Shown here piece by piece: positions 1-10,272 of a stretch of 64,000 bases of DNA. Both the position numbers and the translations under genes were made by a program. How positions within the stretch are numbered: position 1 is the stretch's first letter; each line of letters opens with the position of its first letter. The notes beneath the pieces were generated by a model that worked only from the letters and a program-made list of their open reading frames with translations, had not been told where the DNA came from and ran no database searches. Source of the stretch: Agarilytica rhodophyticola (GTDB taxonomy: Bacteria > Pseudomonadota > Gammaproteobacteria > Pseudomonadales > Cellvibrionaceae); assembly GCF_002157225.2 (NCBI RefSeq), contig NZ_CP020038.1:2882501-2946500 (forward strand), read 5' to 3'.

Positions 1-1047
1 TGAGACGAGGGTTTTTCCCACCGCTAACGAAGAAGACCACTGTGTGCGGTGGCTAAAAAGGTAATTGATGGCCACGGCGAGATAGTGATTAGGGTTCATT
101 AACCCCGCTGATTTAGTGACGATGCCATGGCGGTCATAGTCGGGATCATTACCTACTGCAATATCAAACTTATCCTTAAGTTTTATTAAGCCCGACATGG
201 CATAAGGTGACGAGCAATCCATGCGGATTTTGCCATCTTTATCCAAAGGCATAAATGAAAAAGTCGGATCGATGGAAGTGTTAACCACTTCGATATCAAG
301 GCCGTAGGTGTCAGCAATCACCGGCCAATAATCAATGCCTGAGCCCCCTAAAGGATCAACCCCAATTTTGATTCCAGCTTTCGCTATCGCTTGCATATCA
401 ATAACATTGCCCAAGTCGTCCACGTAGGGCTTGATAAAATCATGCTCATGAACATAGTCTGACTTTATTGCTTGTTCGAAGCTTATGCGTTTAACATCCT
501 TAAGATCATCAGCTATGATGGCATTAGCATGGTTTTGTATACGAGTTGTAATATCACTATCAGCCGGCCCACCATTGGGTGGATTATATTTAAATCCGCC
601 ATCTTGCGGAGGATTGTGAGAGGGGGTGATAACAACTCCATCGGCTAAATTTTCTGTTTTACTTCGGTTGTGGCTCAAAATAGCGTGAGAAATAACGGGG
701 GTGGGAGTATAGCCTCGACCCTCTTGGATGAACACTTTTACTTGATTGGCTGCAAAAACTTCAAGCGCTGTGGCAAAAGCACACTCGGATAATGCATGAG
801 TATCGATGCCTACATATAGCGGCCCTGTGATATTTTGTTCTTGTCTGTACTCCACAAGTGCCTGGCATATTGCGATAATATGAGTTTCGTTAAAGCTCTT
901 ATTGTTGGCGCTGCCTCGATGACCTGATGTTCCAAAACTAACAGGCGCTAGATCTTTAACGTGTAAATAATAGGCGCTGACTAAGCGAGGTATATTAGTA
1001 AGATCATCTTGGGATACAGGTTGGCCTGCTCGTTCATGCAATGTCAT
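1..1047 (-). CDS. pgm: Phosphoglucomutase (alpha-D-glucose phosphate-specific), 5' part
   Basis: Interconverts glucose-1-phosphate and glucose-6-phosphate in the cytoplasm. Only the first 349 codons are present; the gene runs off the left edge. The reading starts at [10 protein letters not shown], which lines up with the E. coli Pgm start MAIHNRAGQP. Further family blocks are [20 protein letters not shown], the phosphoserine loop [24 protein letters not shown], the metal-binding loop [10 protein letters not shown] and [18 protein letters not shown]. coli Pgm is about 546 residues, so roughly 200 residues are missing. Its product or substrate, glucose-1-phosphate, links it to glycogen and sugar-phosphorolysis metabolism, but no such neighbour is adjacent here. 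Family assignment is very secure; the symbol follows the E. coli-type protein. Confidence 0.95.
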   Translation of the reverse strand, partial: MTLHERAGQPVSQDDLTNIPRLVSAYYLHVKDLAPVSFGTSGHRGSANNKSFNETHIIAICQALVEYRQEQNITGPLYVGIDTHALSECAFATALEVFAANQVKVFIQEGRGYTPTPVISHAILSHNRSKTENLADGVVITPSHNPPQDGGFKYNPPNGGPADSDITTRIQNHANAIIADDLKDVKRISFEQAIKSDYVHEHDFIKPYVDDLGNVIDMQAIAKAGIKIGVDPLGGSGIDYWPVIADTYGLDIEVVNTSIDPTFSFMPLDKDGKIRMDCSSPYAMSGLIKLKDKFDIAVGNDPDYDRHGIVTKSAGLMNPNHYLAVAINYLFSHRTQWSSSLAVGKTLVS

Positions 1048-1307
1048 GCGATGTCCTCTCAGCTGACGTGGGCTAATATCATATTGGGTAGTCATTCTAT
1101 CCATGTCTTCATATATATCCACAATTAATTATCTTTCCAATAAAGGTAGACCTCTTAAATAATGTTGTTTCGTGTGCCGTTAATTGCCAGCTAACGCTAA
1201 TTTTTAGTTAACAGTGGAATAATTTCATCAAACCGGCATAAATATTACATATTTATTCGTTAGTATCCGGCCGATAATAAATAACTCCAGTTAAGGGCGG
1301 TTTATAT

Positions 1308-2654
1308 ATGCGCAATATAAAGTTTTGGTTTTTTGCAGTAAGTGTTTTGCTGTGCCAGCAAACTTATAGCAAAAGCTACACTTCAGATGATTCAACAGCT
1401 TTTTCGAGCAACAATAACGAAGCTTTCCATTATCAAAATGTTGCTTGGATAAAAGATTTCTTGCAGACAAAAAGATATCGATATAAGAGGCGAAGTAATA
1501 TACAGCTAGGGCCACGACCTGATTACCTTGTTAATGATATGGACGAGGGCCCACTTAAAGAAGCTTTAAAACAATGTATTAGAAAAGGCAAGCGAGCACG
1601 TAAGACAGATTTTTCTATCGGCCATCGCGGTGCGCCTATGCAGTTTCCTGAGCATACCAAAGAGTCTTATCAAGCAGCCGCTAAAATGGGGGCAGGCATT
1701 ATGGAATGCGATGTAACGTTCACGAAAGATCGTGAACTTGTATGTCGTCACTCGCAATGCGATTTACATACAACAACGAATATCTTAGCCACTGAGTTAG
1801 CTGGCAAGTGCACGCAGCCGTTTACATCGGCTAATCCTATTACCGGTGAGCCTGCCTCAGCAAAATGCTGCACCAGTGATATTACACTTAAAGAATTTAA
1901 AACGTTGTGTGGAAAAATGGACGCTGCTAATACTAGTGCAACTACTGTTGAAGAATATTTAAATGGCACACCCAATTGGCGAACAGATTTATATGCGACC
2001 TGTGGCACTTTATTAAGCCACAAAGAAAGTATCGAGTTATTTAAAGACTTAAATGTGAAATTCACACCAGAGTTAAAATCCCCTGAAGTGGAAATGCCGT
2101 ACGAGGGTGAGTACACCCAACAAGATTACGCGCAACAAATGATTGATGAATATAAAGAGGCGGGTGTGCGTCCACGCCATGTTTGGGCACAAAGCTTTAA
2201 CATTGAAGATGTGCGCTACTGGATAGAAAATGAACCACGTTTTGGCCGTCAGGCAGTATACCTTGATGGACGCTATAGCGACCCTAGTTTTGATCATACT
2301 AATCCTAGTACATGGTCTCCTAATATGGAACAACTGGTTGCCGAAGGTGTGGAAATTATTGCGCCTCCTATGTGGATGTTGGTAGGTTTAGACGCTGATA
2401 ATAAGATCGTCCCTTCCGAGTATGCTGTGCAAGCAAAAGCAGCGGGATTGGATATTATTGCTTGGAGTTTTGAGCGCTCAGGCCCTTTGGCTAATGGTGG
2501 TGGTTGGTACTACCAAACCACTACCGATGTAATCAATAACGACGGTGATATGATGAACGTGTTACATGTATTGGCGTACGATGTAGGTATTTTAGGTATT
2601 TTCTCTGATTGGCCTGCTTCTGTAACCTTTTACGCGAACTGCAAAGGTTTGTAA
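1308..2654 (+). CDS. Secreted glycerophosphodiester phosphodiesterase family protein
   Basis: Predicted to hydrolyse glycerophosphodiesters to glycerol-3-phosphate and an alcohol, outside the cytoplasm. Residues 1-21 look like a signal peptide (hydrophobic [11 protein letters not shown]). The GDPD catalytic core begins at [15 protein letters not shown] (HRG at about 106-108) and continues through [10 protein letters not shown] and [11 protein letters not shown], which supply the usual His and acidic metal ligands. Later blocks FTPELKSPE and [11 protein letters not shown] fit the TIM-barrel strands. At 448 residues it is longer than cytoplasmic UgpQ-type enzymes (about 250), with a cysteine-rich insert at about 165-235. 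A good ribosome site (AAGGGCGG) precedes the ATG. It stands alone and ends in a strong terminator. Exact substrate is not readable from sequence. Confidence 0.88.
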   Translation: MRNIKFWFFAVSVLLCQQTYSKSYTSDDSTAFSSNNNEAFHYQNVAWIKDFLQTKRYRYKRRSNIQLGPRPDYLVNDMDEGPLKEALKQCIRKGKRARKTDFSIGHRGAPMQFPEHTKESYQAAAKMGAGIMECDVTFTKDRELVCRHSQCDLHTTTNILATELAGKCTQPFTSANPITGEPASAKCCTSDITLKEFKTLCGKMDAANTSATTVEEYLNGTPNWRTDLYATCGTLLSHKESIELFKDLNVKFTPELKSPEVEMPYEGEYTQQDYAQQMIDEYKEAGVRPRHVWAQSFNIEDVRYWIENEPRFGRQAVYLDGRYSDPSFDHTNPSTWSPNMEQLVAEGVEIIAPPMWMLVGLDADNKIVPSEYAVQAKAAGLDIIAWSFERSGPLANGGGWYYQTTTDVINNDGDMMNVLHVLAYDVGILGIFSDWPASVTFYANCKGL

Positions 2655-2680
2655 ATTAATTCCCAGCTGTAACCCATATT

Positions 2681-2711
2681 AGGCAAGCATATATATGCTT
2701 GCCTTTTTTTA
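2681..2711 (+). terminator. Rho-independent terminator after the GDPD gene
   Basis: A perfect 24-base palindrome (half AGGCAAGCATAT, 2681-2704) runs into a T-tract at 2703-2711. It lies 27 bases past the phosphodiesterase stop codon and is oriented for that gene. It also separates this gene from the convergent rapA gene, whose stop is at 2740. Confidence 0.85.
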
Positions 2712-2739
2712 TTTTTATCTCGTTACTTTCTTTAAAAGA

Positions 2740-5379
2740 TTACTTTGTCGTATCTGTAATTACAATAAGTCTTACTGACGAGAGATGAAGATGTATTTTC
2801 TCTTTAATCGCTGTGACAACTTCACGTGCTTTATTTTCTAAGGTAGTGATATCCTCATCATCGAAAAAGTCATTGCGTTTTTTCAGCAAATGCAAACGTG
2901 TAATTTCACCATCAAAGTACTGGTTTGCTGCAACAACCGCCTTTTCAATTAATGTTTGCTTTTGATTGTCAGCAAATAGTTCGCACTTTTTATACCATCC
3001 GGGAATTTCTTCTTTTTGTGATTTTATTATTTCCCGTGCGAGGTGCTTTTTAACTGCTTGAATAGATTTTTGTAAAGCATCTTCAGGTAAGGCATTAGAT
3101 AGATCATTTTCGCTGATGTCGATTGCTAAAGATCTGACTGTCAGTCCATCTAAAAATGGTCGGCACTCTGCTGCAAGTGGTGACTGAATGACTAAATCAA
3201 AGCACGCTTCTAATAGGCAGTGTCCGGCGGGCAATTGAGGGCTTGGAAGTGTCGCTACGGATGCAGAACCGAGTTCCGAAAAATGCAGCAATTCCCAGAG
3301 ACCTTGTATAAAGGGTGCGTCCCAACTGATGAATTTCACTTCTTCTCGAGTATTGGCGATGTTGCGATCGAAGGTAACTTCAATACCCTCTGGAGGAATA
3401 CCTGGCAGCGATGGAATCAACATTTTATCAGAAGGGATTATGTTATATGCCCCTTGGTAAGTTTCTTCAAAATAAAATTGCAATAAGTCGCTAGCAGTTT
3501 CTACAAGCTCTAAAGGGGTATTTTGCTCAAAAGTTGATATTTTTTCGGCAATGCTATTTGCCATTGGCTGTCGACAGCTGTTTTTTTCTAAAAGAGCATC
3601 TCGTCCATTTTTAATATCTTCTCGCAGTTTGGCGAGTTTTTCTTTTGCCAAACTTATGATCTCTGTATTTTCAAGAGAGCCGTCAAGTTGATGCCAAAAC
3701 TCATCGTGTACGGGGGTTGCGGCGGGATTTTGTTGCTGCACACAATCCAATACTTCATGGAACCAACGGAACTGGATTTGGGTTTTTGAACCTTCTCCAT
3801 AGAGCATGTGAATATTGATATCCTTTTGCTGGCCGATACGATCGAGCCGTCCAATACGCTGCTCAAGCAAGTCTGGATGTTCTGGAATATCCAGACAAAC
3901 CAAATGTGAGCTGAATTGGAAATTACGTCCTTCACTGCCAATTTCCGAGCAGATGAGCACTTGTGAACCACCTTCTTCATCCGAGAAGTAAGTAGCAGCG
4001 CGATCGCGTTCGATAAGGCTTTGTTCCTCGTGGAAAACGGATGCGTCAATACCGTGTTTTTGCCATAGATAATCTTCGCAAGCAAAAACGCTTTTAATAT
4101 CATGGCATATGGCTAAAATCTTTTCGCCTTTATTATTTTTCAGCCATTGCGAAAGCCACTCGAACTTTTCATCCCAACTATCGTCACCAAGAACTTCCGG
4201 TACCACAACTCGTTTTGGGAAGCCTGCGATTGCGGATCTGACATTGCGGAACATGAGTCTGCCCACACCATGGCTATCGAGCAGCTGATCAATGAGCTTA
4301 TCTTCGCTGTCTTCAGGCGCTAAATCGAGCTGATATTGGTCAATAATTCTGTCGCGACTGGCGGGTAATTGGCGAATATCTTCGTTCAGTTGGATATATT
4401 TCTCTTCTTGGGCAATAAATGCGTCTAGTGATGAGAATTTAGCAGGGTCGAGAAGTTTTAGGCGTGCAAAATGGCTCTCTAGGCCGAGTTGCTCTGGTGT
4501 AGCTGTGAGTAAAACAAGATGCTCAACATGATTTGAAAGTTGCTCTAAGGTTTTGAATGCCTCGCTTTCTGGCGTTAGTCGATGAGCTTCATCGACAATG
4601 ACTAAATCAAACTCGCCTTGACTTAGTTCATCGCTTTTTTCAGCAAATATTTCATGGGGGACGATGTGTATCTGACCACTGTGAAAATCATGTTCTTGCG
4701 CTTTATATAATTCAGCGTGCAGAGAAAAGCGGCGAATAAGCTCCACTAGCCATTGAACTTGTAGTGCTTTTGGTACTGCAATTAGCACTCTCTGAGCACG
4801 TTCCAATTTAATCAAACGAGAGAGTATCATGCCGGCTTCAATGGTTTTACCCAAACCTACTTCATCGGCCAGCAAAACACGTATTTTCTCCCTTTCACAG
4901 GCGCTCCAGGCGACATAAAGCTGGTGAGGAATAAGATTAGCGCGAATACCAAGTAAGCCATTTAGGCGTGATTGCCATACCTTTGCAATAGCATCGCTCA
5001 GTTGGCGCTTAAAAGAAAACCAGTTGGGTTTATCCAACTGTCCCGTCATTAAGCGCATAAATGGCTGATTGAGCTGAACCTCAGATGACAGGGAGGTCTC
5101 GGCAGTAATTTCACCGTCTGAAGTCTCATAAAATAGTAAGCCCTCATGTTCATGAACGAGGGTAACTGTCTTGGTCTCACCTTTGGCCGTTTTGATTTCA
5201 TCATCAATAGCGAAGGTGATACGAGTGAGAGGAGCGTTGTCTTTGGCGTAGGTACGTTCACAATCACTTTGTTCGAAAAATATATTGACTCGGCGTCCTT
5301 GGACAGATGTGACTGTGCCTAATCCCAGTTCTGGTTCGGAATCGACAACCCAGCGTTGCCCTTGTACAAAATCGGCCAT
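2740..5379 (-). CDS. rapA: RNA polymerase-associated protein RapA (SWI2/SNF2 ATPase)
   Basis: ATP-dependent translocase that rescues and recycles RNA polymerase. The N-terminal start (VQGQRWVVDSEPELGLGTV) matches the RapA Tudor-like domain. The helicase motifs appear in order: Walker A DEVGLGKTIEAGM at about 172-184, Walker B VDEAH at about 262-266, motif III LLTATPEQLG, and motifs V-VI CSEIGSEGRNFQF and QRIGRLDRIGQ. The C-terminus ends LHLSSVRLIVITDTTK like E. coli RapA. Length is 879 residues against 968 in E. coli, so some linker sequence is shorter. A good ribosome site (AAGGGT) precedes the ATG. It appears monocistronic, convergent with the phosphodiesterase gene. Confidence 0.95.
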   Translation of the reverse strand: MADFVQGQRWVVDSEPELGLGTVTSVQGRRVNIFFEQSDCERTYAKDNAPLTRITFAIDDEIKTAKGETKTVTLVHEHEGLLFYETSDGEITAETSLSSEVQLNQPFMRLMTGQLDKPNWFSFKRQLSDAIAKVWQSRLNGLLGIRANLIPHQLYVAWSACEREKIRVLLADEVGLGKTIEAGMILSRLIKLERAQRVLIAVPKALQVQWLVELIRRFSLHAELYKAQEHDFHSGQIHIVPHEIFAEKSDELSQGEFDLVIVDEAHRLTPESEAFKTLEQLSNHVEHLVLLTATPEQLGLESHFARLKLLDPAKFSSLDAFIAQEEKYIQLNEDIRQLPASRDRIIDQYQLDLAPEDSEDKLIDQLLDSHGVGRLMFRNVRSAIAGFPKRVVVPEVLGDDSWDEKFEWLSQWLKNNKGEKILAICHDIKSVFACEDYLWQKHGIDASVFHEEQSLIERDRAATYFSDEEGGSQVLICSEIGSEGRNFQFSSHLVCLDIPEHPDLLEQRIGRLDRIGQQKDINIHMLYGEGSKTQIQFRWFHEVLDCVQQQNPAATPVHDEFWHQLDGSLENTEIISLAKEKLAKLREDIKNGRDALLEKNSCRQPMANSIAEKISTFEQNTPLELVETASDLLQFYFEETYQGAYNIIPSDKMLIPSLPGIPPEGIEVTFDRNIANTREEVKFISWDAPFIQGLWELLHFSELGSASVATLPSPQLPAGHCLLEACFDLVIQSPLAAECRPFLDGLTVRSLAIDISENDLSNALPEDALQKSIQAVKKHLAREIIKSQKEEIPGWYKKCELFADNQKQTLIEKAVVAANQYFDGEITRLHLLKKRNDFFDDEDITTLENKAREVVTAIKEKIHLHLSSVRLIVITDTTK

Positions 5380-5515
5380 AATTACCCTTCGAAGTCATTG
5401 ATATCTTATTGCCTGTCGGTATTGGATAGCGGGGCAATAAAGTGAACTTAGGATGTTGTTATTGTATAGCGGGTAGCTAGAGAAACAATGCATCCTGAAG
5501 TTCTTTATGATTATA

Positions 5516-6289
5516 TTAAAAACTGTATACGATAGTTACCGCTGTTTCAGTGTCTGCGTGCTCACGCTCTTCTGGAACTTGTGAGTTGTAGTCAACGGTA
5601 AAGGAAGCGCGTAACGCGAAAGAACTATTAAGCTGCGCGGTAAGGGCAGTGATAGCTCGAGTTTTCGTATTTTCATCTGAGTCAGGTGAATAGTTCGTAT
5701 TTATATTTTGTGTGAATTTGGAATTTTCGCTAATTTGGTAGACGTATTCAACTAAAAAACGGACCACAAAAGTTTCTTCTGCTTCCATTTCCATACCTGT
5801 TGTCTCATCGTCTTCCTCTTTAATAACGGTGACACCAGGACCGATATTATACGATAGATAAGAATTATCTGTCGTAAACAAGCGATCAGAATAACCTAAA
5901 GCAACGGTATATTGGTACTCGAAGCCGCTGAAACGATTGCGGTCATACTCACCAAAAATGAAGAATGCGGCATTATCTTTGTTTAATTTATAGTCGCCTT
6001 GGGCCGACCCAAAATACTTTTCGGCTGCAGTTCTTTCAACAAGTTCGCCTTGATCGTCTTCTACTTCATTGCGCGTAAACAAGCTTTGAAGAACATACTT
6101 ATTACGCCAATTCTCCAGATCTTGTTTAACTTCTAGTCTACTTTTGAATGTTTGTGTACTGGTATTTCCAGATGTAGTCGATAGGCCAAATTCAGCCTCT
6201 ATTTCTAATGGTTTCTTTTCTTCCTCTTCCTGTGCGACGGCAAAAGAAGACAGTGCCGATAAGATTAATAATGTAAATAGCTTATTCAT
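5516..6289 (-). CDS. DUF481 family outer-membrane beta-barrel protein (YdiY-like)
   Basis: Signal peptide at residues 1-19 (MNKLFTLLILSALSSFAVA), then the DUF481 hallmark GLSTTSGNTSTQTFKSR and alternating aromatic strands typical of a small outer-membrane barrel (for example EYDRNRFSGFEYQYTVALGY). It ends in Phe, the usual last residue of outer-membrane barrels. Length 257 agrees with the YdiY family (about 250). The family is called salt-induced outer-membrane protein in E. coli, but its role is not established. A strong GGAGGG ribosome site precedes the ATG. It is the middle of three minus-strand genes without obvious coupling to its neighbours. Confidence 0.85.
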   Translation of the reverse strand: MNKLFTLLILSALSSFAVAQEEEEKKPLEIEAEFGLSTTSGNTSTQTFKSRLEVKQDLENWRNKYVLQSLFTRNEVEDDQGELVERTAAEKYFGSAQGDYKLNKDNAAFFIFGEYDRNRFSGFEYQYTVALGYSDRLFTTDNSYLSYNIGPGVTVIKEEDDETTGMEMEAEETFVVRFLVEYVYQISENSKFTQNINTNYSPDSDENTKTRAITALTAQLNSSFALRASFTVDYNSQVPEEREHADTETAVTIVYSF

Positions 6290-6452
6290 AAATTACCCTC
6301 CAAAGTATATGAAATGCCGCTTTTCCTTTTCTACCTTTTTATGGGCTTACTTGCCCTGAGGTGTATTTCTATGAGTTATTATTTTTTTTGAATAAAAAAC
6401 ACCCAAAAATAAAAGAGAATGCATGCATTGTCCGGGAGCGAATGATATAGAA

Positions 6453-7226
6453 CTATTTAAAGAAATTTGAGAGTGAAGCAGTAAAAGCCTGTAAAAAAGT
6501 TTGATATTTGCCAGGACATTCGACAATAGTGACGGTGATGTTGTCTTTACCGCCATACGAAAGGGCGGATTCAACTAAACTTTGTGTGGCAACACGCACG
6601 TTTTTAGACTCGTGCAATATTTGAGCGATAATGTGTGCAGGAACTGCGTCACTCAAGCCATCGCTGCACAAAACTATCCATTCATTTTTCTGCCATTCCC
6701 CTTCTTTTGATTCCACCTGGACACTTTCAAGTTCAATCGAGCCTAAGCACTGTGTAATAATATTTTTTTCTGGGTGTGTATCTAACTCTGATTCGCTAAT
6801 AGCACCTGTTTGATACAACATTTGCACGTAGGAATGGTCGGTTGTCATCTGTACAAAAGAGGGCTCAGAATAAGGCGACCAAAGATAAGCTCGGCTGTCG
6901 CCTACCCAAGATATAGTATAGTGTTGGCCGCGAGATAGAAGAGCTACTACAGTCGATCCCATTCCTTGACTACCGCGGCCATCCGCCGCTGCATCGAGCA
7001 CTTGCTGATGGCTAAACTGTATCGCGTCCAGTAAAGAATTACCCTGTCTTATTTTTTCTTTTATAGATTGAGAGACAATATCACTGGCAACTTCGCCAGC
7101 TGCATGACCACCCATCCCATCTGCGACGACCCAAAGACCTAACTCGGGGCAACTTAGATAGCTATCTTCATTATTATTGCGTTGTAAGCCCACGTCCGTG
7201 GCCGAGCTATATCGCCAAAAATGCAT
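6453..7226 (-). CDS. PP2C-family protein phosphatase (Stp/PppA-type)
   Basis: Metal-dependent Ser/Thr phosphatase, cytoplasmic, 257 residues. The PP2C blocks are complete: DVGLQRNNNEDSY near the start, WVVADGMGGHAAGEVASD, GMGSTVVAL, SWVGDSRAYLW, LCSDGLSDAV and GGKDNITVTIV. The aspartates that bind the two metals are therefore all present. It lies head-to-head with the FHA-domain gene starting at 7415, a pairing that suggests a phosphothreonine signalling unit. It is a paralogue of the phosphatase gene at 59004, inside the T6SS operon, sharing the same block order. Whether it serves the T6SS or another kinase cannot be told from sequence; no Ser/Thr kinase gene is adjacent. Confidence 0.9.
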   Translation of the reverse strand: MHFWRYSSATDVGLQRNNNEDSYLSCPELGLWVVADGMGGHAAGEVASDIVSQSIKEKIRQGNSLLDAIQFSHQQVLDAAADGRGSQGMGSTVVALLSRGQHYTISWVGDSRAYLWSPYSEPSFVQMTTDHSYVQMLYQTGAISESELDTHPEKNIITQCLGSIELESVQVESKEGEWQKNEWIVLCSDGLSDAVPAHIIAQILHESKNVRVATQSLVESALSYGGKDNITVTIVECPGKYQTFLQAFTASLSNFFK

Positions 7227-7414
7227 AATTTAATATATCGGATGTATGTTCATATAACTTAGACTAAACTAAAAATGCATACAAGTCGTTAATCTTATTG
7301 AATATTTTGTGCATTTTCACAGTTTATGGTGCTATTTGGGATGACATCGATAGAAAAAGATACTATTGTTCGCCTTATTTCGCGTATCGACATAAAAAAT
7401 AGGTAATTTAAGGG

Positions 7415-8302
7415 ATGTTGCAACTTGTAAATAAAAAATCGGATAAAGGACCACTATGGCTTGTCGAGCAAAAATATGTGCTCGGCAGTGATAGTCGTTG
7501 TGATATTACTATTGTTGACGAGTCGGTCAGAGGTCTGCACGCGGAGCTGTTGGTTAACGGCGATGATGTGGAAATAGTTAATCTTATCGGCGGTCTTGGT
7601 TTGAATGTAAATGGCCAGATCGTAAGTGAGAGTAAAACGCTAAAGGCAGGTGATGTCTTCTCCCTTGGTAAAAGCGAGTTTACTTTAGTTGATCCAAAGG
7701 CAGTAAGAGCGGCAGCTCCTGTTGTTGATTCTCAAAGTGTATGGTCTTTAAAAGCACTCAATACGGCACTTGCAGATAAAAGCTTTCCTCTCCAGGGAAC
7801 TCATATCATCGGCCGCTCTCAGGAAAGTGATATTTGTCTTGGTGTGGTTCACCTCTCTCGCAAGCATGCAAAAATATCTGTTAGAGAAAACGGTTTACAT
7901 ATATTGGATTTAAACTCTGCTAATGGCACCTTCATAAACAATAAAAAAGTCAGCCAAGCGCTAGCAGTTGCCGGCGATGAGTTATGTTTTGATACCTTGA
8001 GGTTTCGCGTTATTGGCCCTGCTGGGAGCAATAAAGTTATGGAAGCCAGTGTATCTAATGATGCTGATTTGACTACGGTAAGGCCTGCATTACAAGCTGA
8101 ACATCTGCCTCCGGTGAAGCCTGCGCAAAAAGCCAGTAAACAAAAGTCTCGTCCTGATGCCCAAGCGCAGTCGGCTAGGTCGTCTCAAGAAAGTGCTGTT
8201 GTAGCCGAGCCATCAGATCATGCCGATGGTAATAGCCGGGTATTAATTGTGGTCACGGCGCTAATTTTGGGAGTGGGTTTAGCTTGGTATTTTCTAGGCT
8301 AG
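7415..8302 (+). CDS. Membrane-anchored protein with two FHA domains
   Basis: FHA domains bind phosphothreonine peptides. FHA1 occupies about residues 10-95 (GSDSRCDITIVDESVRGLHAEL) and FHA2 about 108-205, with the canonical GRSQESDICL, LSRKHAKI and DLNSANGTFIN elements. FHA1 lacks the SRxH serine (it reads VRGLHA), so FHA2 is the better phosphopeptide binder. A proline/alanine/glutamine-rich linker at about 205-270 includes DLTTVRP, itself resembling the phosphothreonine motifs of the T6SS proteins in this window. The last 20 residues (VLIVVTALILGVGLAWYFLG) form a C-terminal transmembrane helix, leaving the FHA domains in the cytoplasm. It is divergent from the PP2C gene ending at 7226. It may be the T6SS Fha reader, but that is inference. 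Confidence 0.85.
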   Translation: MLQLVNKKSDKGPLWLVEQKYVLGSDSRCDITIVDESVRGLHAELLVNGDDVEIVNLIGGLGLNVNGQIVSESKTLKAGDVFSLGKSEFTLVDPKAVRAAAPVVDSQSVWSLKALNTALADKSFPLQGTHIIGRSQESDICLGVVHLSRKHAKISVRENGLHILDLNSANGTFINNKKVSQALAVAGDELCFDTLRFRVIGPAGSNKVMEASVSNDADLTTVRPALQAEHLPPVKPAQKASKQKSRPDAQAQSARSSQESAVVAEPSDHADGNSRVLIVVTALILGVGLAWYFLG

Positions 8303-8437
8303 TGATTGTTAGTAGATCCTAAAGATATTTCGGTCTTTGTGAAGACAATTCTTATAAATATTTAATCTTTAAGCTTTCTCAGTATAAGCCGATGTCATAG
8401 TTAATGAGATTCCTATCAAGTTGTCAGGATCATAACT

Positions 8438-9808
8438 ATGATTTCTTTCCCCCATGCAAATGCTACATCAGAACTTGCTTCGCAAGCACAACAAGGTGCC
8501 AATGTATCTGTGGTTCAGCAACAAGTTGAAACTCAGCAGAGTATCAAAGTTTCTGCTTCATCAACGAGCACTGTAACAATTTCAGGTGAAACTCAACGCA
8601 GTCATACTTTTGTTGCCAGCGGCGTTGCCAAGTATCAAGCCATTAGTGATGAGCCACCCAAATCACAAGCGGCGGACAATATATTAAGTTTTATCTCCCA
8701 GCGTTTGAAAGCAGATGAACTCGAAGGTGCGGGGGACGAAGATATCGCTGCGCGCCTACAGGCTGGTTATGAGGGGTTTGTGCAGGGATTTAATGAAGCA
8801 TTAAACGAGCTTTCTGCCGCAGGTTTACTATCGCCGGAGGTAGAGTCGGCACTTAATGAAACCTTTGAAGCTGTGCTTGCTGGTATTGATGAGCTAGCTA
8901 CTAACTACGGTGTTACTTCACCGGTTGATGATGGTAGTGAGGTATTAAATCAAGAGGAGCAGGGCACCGCTGATGTACAAATTGTCGATACAGATACTGA
9001 TGATGCGCAGGTGATTAACTTCGGGCAACAGAATACCAGTACTCTAATATCACCAGAAAATACCTTTGCCCAGTTTGCCGAAAACCTAATTAAACCCAAT
9101 AATAACTTATCTGACATACTGCAAGCGTCTTCTATTAATTATCAAAACCTTATTAATCGAGATTTTAATTTTACTTTGCAAACGAAAGATGGCGATAGGA
9201 TTACCATTTCAGCATCCGCCAGTCGCGATGAGCGAGGTGCTGTGCAAGCTGCCGATTATCAGTCTGATTATGCTAATTATCAGGCAGGCCGAGTGGCTGT
9301 ACAAACATATGAAAGTAGTGCATTTAATCTACAAATTGAAGGAGAGTTAGATGAAGATGAGATTGCTGCTATCAATGATCTACTTAATCAAGTGGGAGCG
9401 TTATCTGAGACATTTTTCTCAGGCAATATAGAAGAAGCCTTTGAACAGGCATTGGAAATAGGTTTTGATGAATCTGAGATCGCTAACTTTTCTTTAAACT
9501 TACGCCAAGAAGTGACCACTAAAGTAGAAACGGTATACACGCAAGTCGCTCAAAACTCAGGCCTTGATAGAGATAATAACGACTTGAGAGAAAGCCTACG
9601 CATCGCTAGAGATAATGATAGCCTTTCACGCTTGAGAGACTTTATTGAACTATTAAAGGATGTTAGTGCTAATAGTGACCGTGCAGGGATAAACTTTAGC
9701 GAAATACCAGAGCTTGCTAGCAACCTTGCAAAGACACAATCGATTGATGAAGCTCAAGCTAATAAATTAGAAAGTTTTATCGATAAATTTGTCCCTTATT
9801 TTTCCTAG
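8438..9808 (+). CDS. DUF5610-like protein of unknown function
   Basis: A 456-residue, Gln/Ala/Asp-rich acidic protein without signal peptide or membrane segment. Residues about 75-165 contain AADNILSFISQRLKADELEG, RLQAGYEGFVQGFNEA and ELSAAGLLSPEVESAL, which I recognise as the pattern of the DUF5610 family. The remainder (about 215-456) is helical with blocks such as DRITISASASRDERGAV and LNLRQEVTTKVETVYTQV. The N-terminus (SELASQAQQGANVSVVQQQ) looks disordered, as in flagellar hook-associated or secreted proteins, but no secretion signal is clear. An AGGAT ribosome site precedes the ATG and a hairpin terminator follows. Family name is moderately sure; function is unknown. Confidence 0.65.
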   Translation: MISFPHANATSELASQAQQGANVSVVQQQVETQQSIKVSASSTSTVTISGETQRSHTFVASGVAKYQAISDEPPKSQAADNILSFISQRLKADELEGAGDEDIAARLQAGYEGFVQGFNEALNELSAAGLLSPEVESALNETFEAVLAGIDELATNYGVTSPVDDGSEVLNQEEQGTADVQIVDTDTDDAQVINFGQQNTSTLISPENTFAQFAENLIKPNNNLSDILQASSINYQNLINRDFNFTLQTKDGDRITISASASRDERGAVQAADYQSDYANYQAGRVAVQTYESSAFNLQIEGELDEDEIAAINDLLNQVGALSETFFSGNIEEAFEQALEIGFDESEIANFSLNLRQEVTTKVETVYTQVAQNSGLDRDNNDLRESLRIARDNDSLSRLRDFIELLKDVSANSDRAGINFSEIPELASNLAKTQSIDEAQANKLESFIDKFVPYFS

Positions 9809-10272
9809 AATTTCCATTTGGTCGATGGCTTTTAATACAATTATGCTCTTACAAAACATAACAGTTTTGTGAGGGCTTTTAATATGCTAATTAAAGTTCG
9901 TCAAAAATATGTCAGTTATCTCAAAATAAATTAAGACTTTTTTCTTATATCTTTGCCTTCTTTATTCCTTATATAGCTTCTTGCAACTTCTGGCTTTGTC
10001 TTTAGGTAATCAAATTTTTGCATTTATCGCTAAATATTCTTAAAAGAGTTATGGAAAATTTTAGCTTTTGTGTGTCGTGTGGTTTTTTGTAAGAGAGTAA
10101 TTTTTCTCATTTGTTATTAATAAACAGAAAAAAACAGTTTTACTTTTAATATGATTTTTTCTTTTATAGTGCCAAATTCACCATTTATAAATACTGTCTA
10201 TACTGCTGCTATCGCCGTAAGGTCGAATTTTACTATCAATCCTCTCTAAGTTAATTCCTGCTGGATAGTTAT
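9809..10272. other. AT-rich spacer before the giant lipoprotein gene
   Basis: After the terminator at 9845-9880 the remaining 390 bases are very AT-rich and hold no credible reading frame. I see no tRNA, no riboswitch consensus and no clear ribosome site in front of the ATG at 10273. The promoter of the 8.3-kb gene is presumably here but I cannot place it. Confidence 0.4.
9845..9880 (+). terminator. Hairpin terminator after the DUF5610-like gene
   Basis: A 13-bp stem (left arm GCTCTTACAAAAC at 9845-9857, right arm 9864-9876, two G-T wobbles, 6-base loop) is followed by TTTT. It lies 36 bases past the stop at 9808. The 11-base sequence GGCTTTTAATA occurs on both sides of the hairpin (9827 and 9874). 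Confidence 0.6.
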
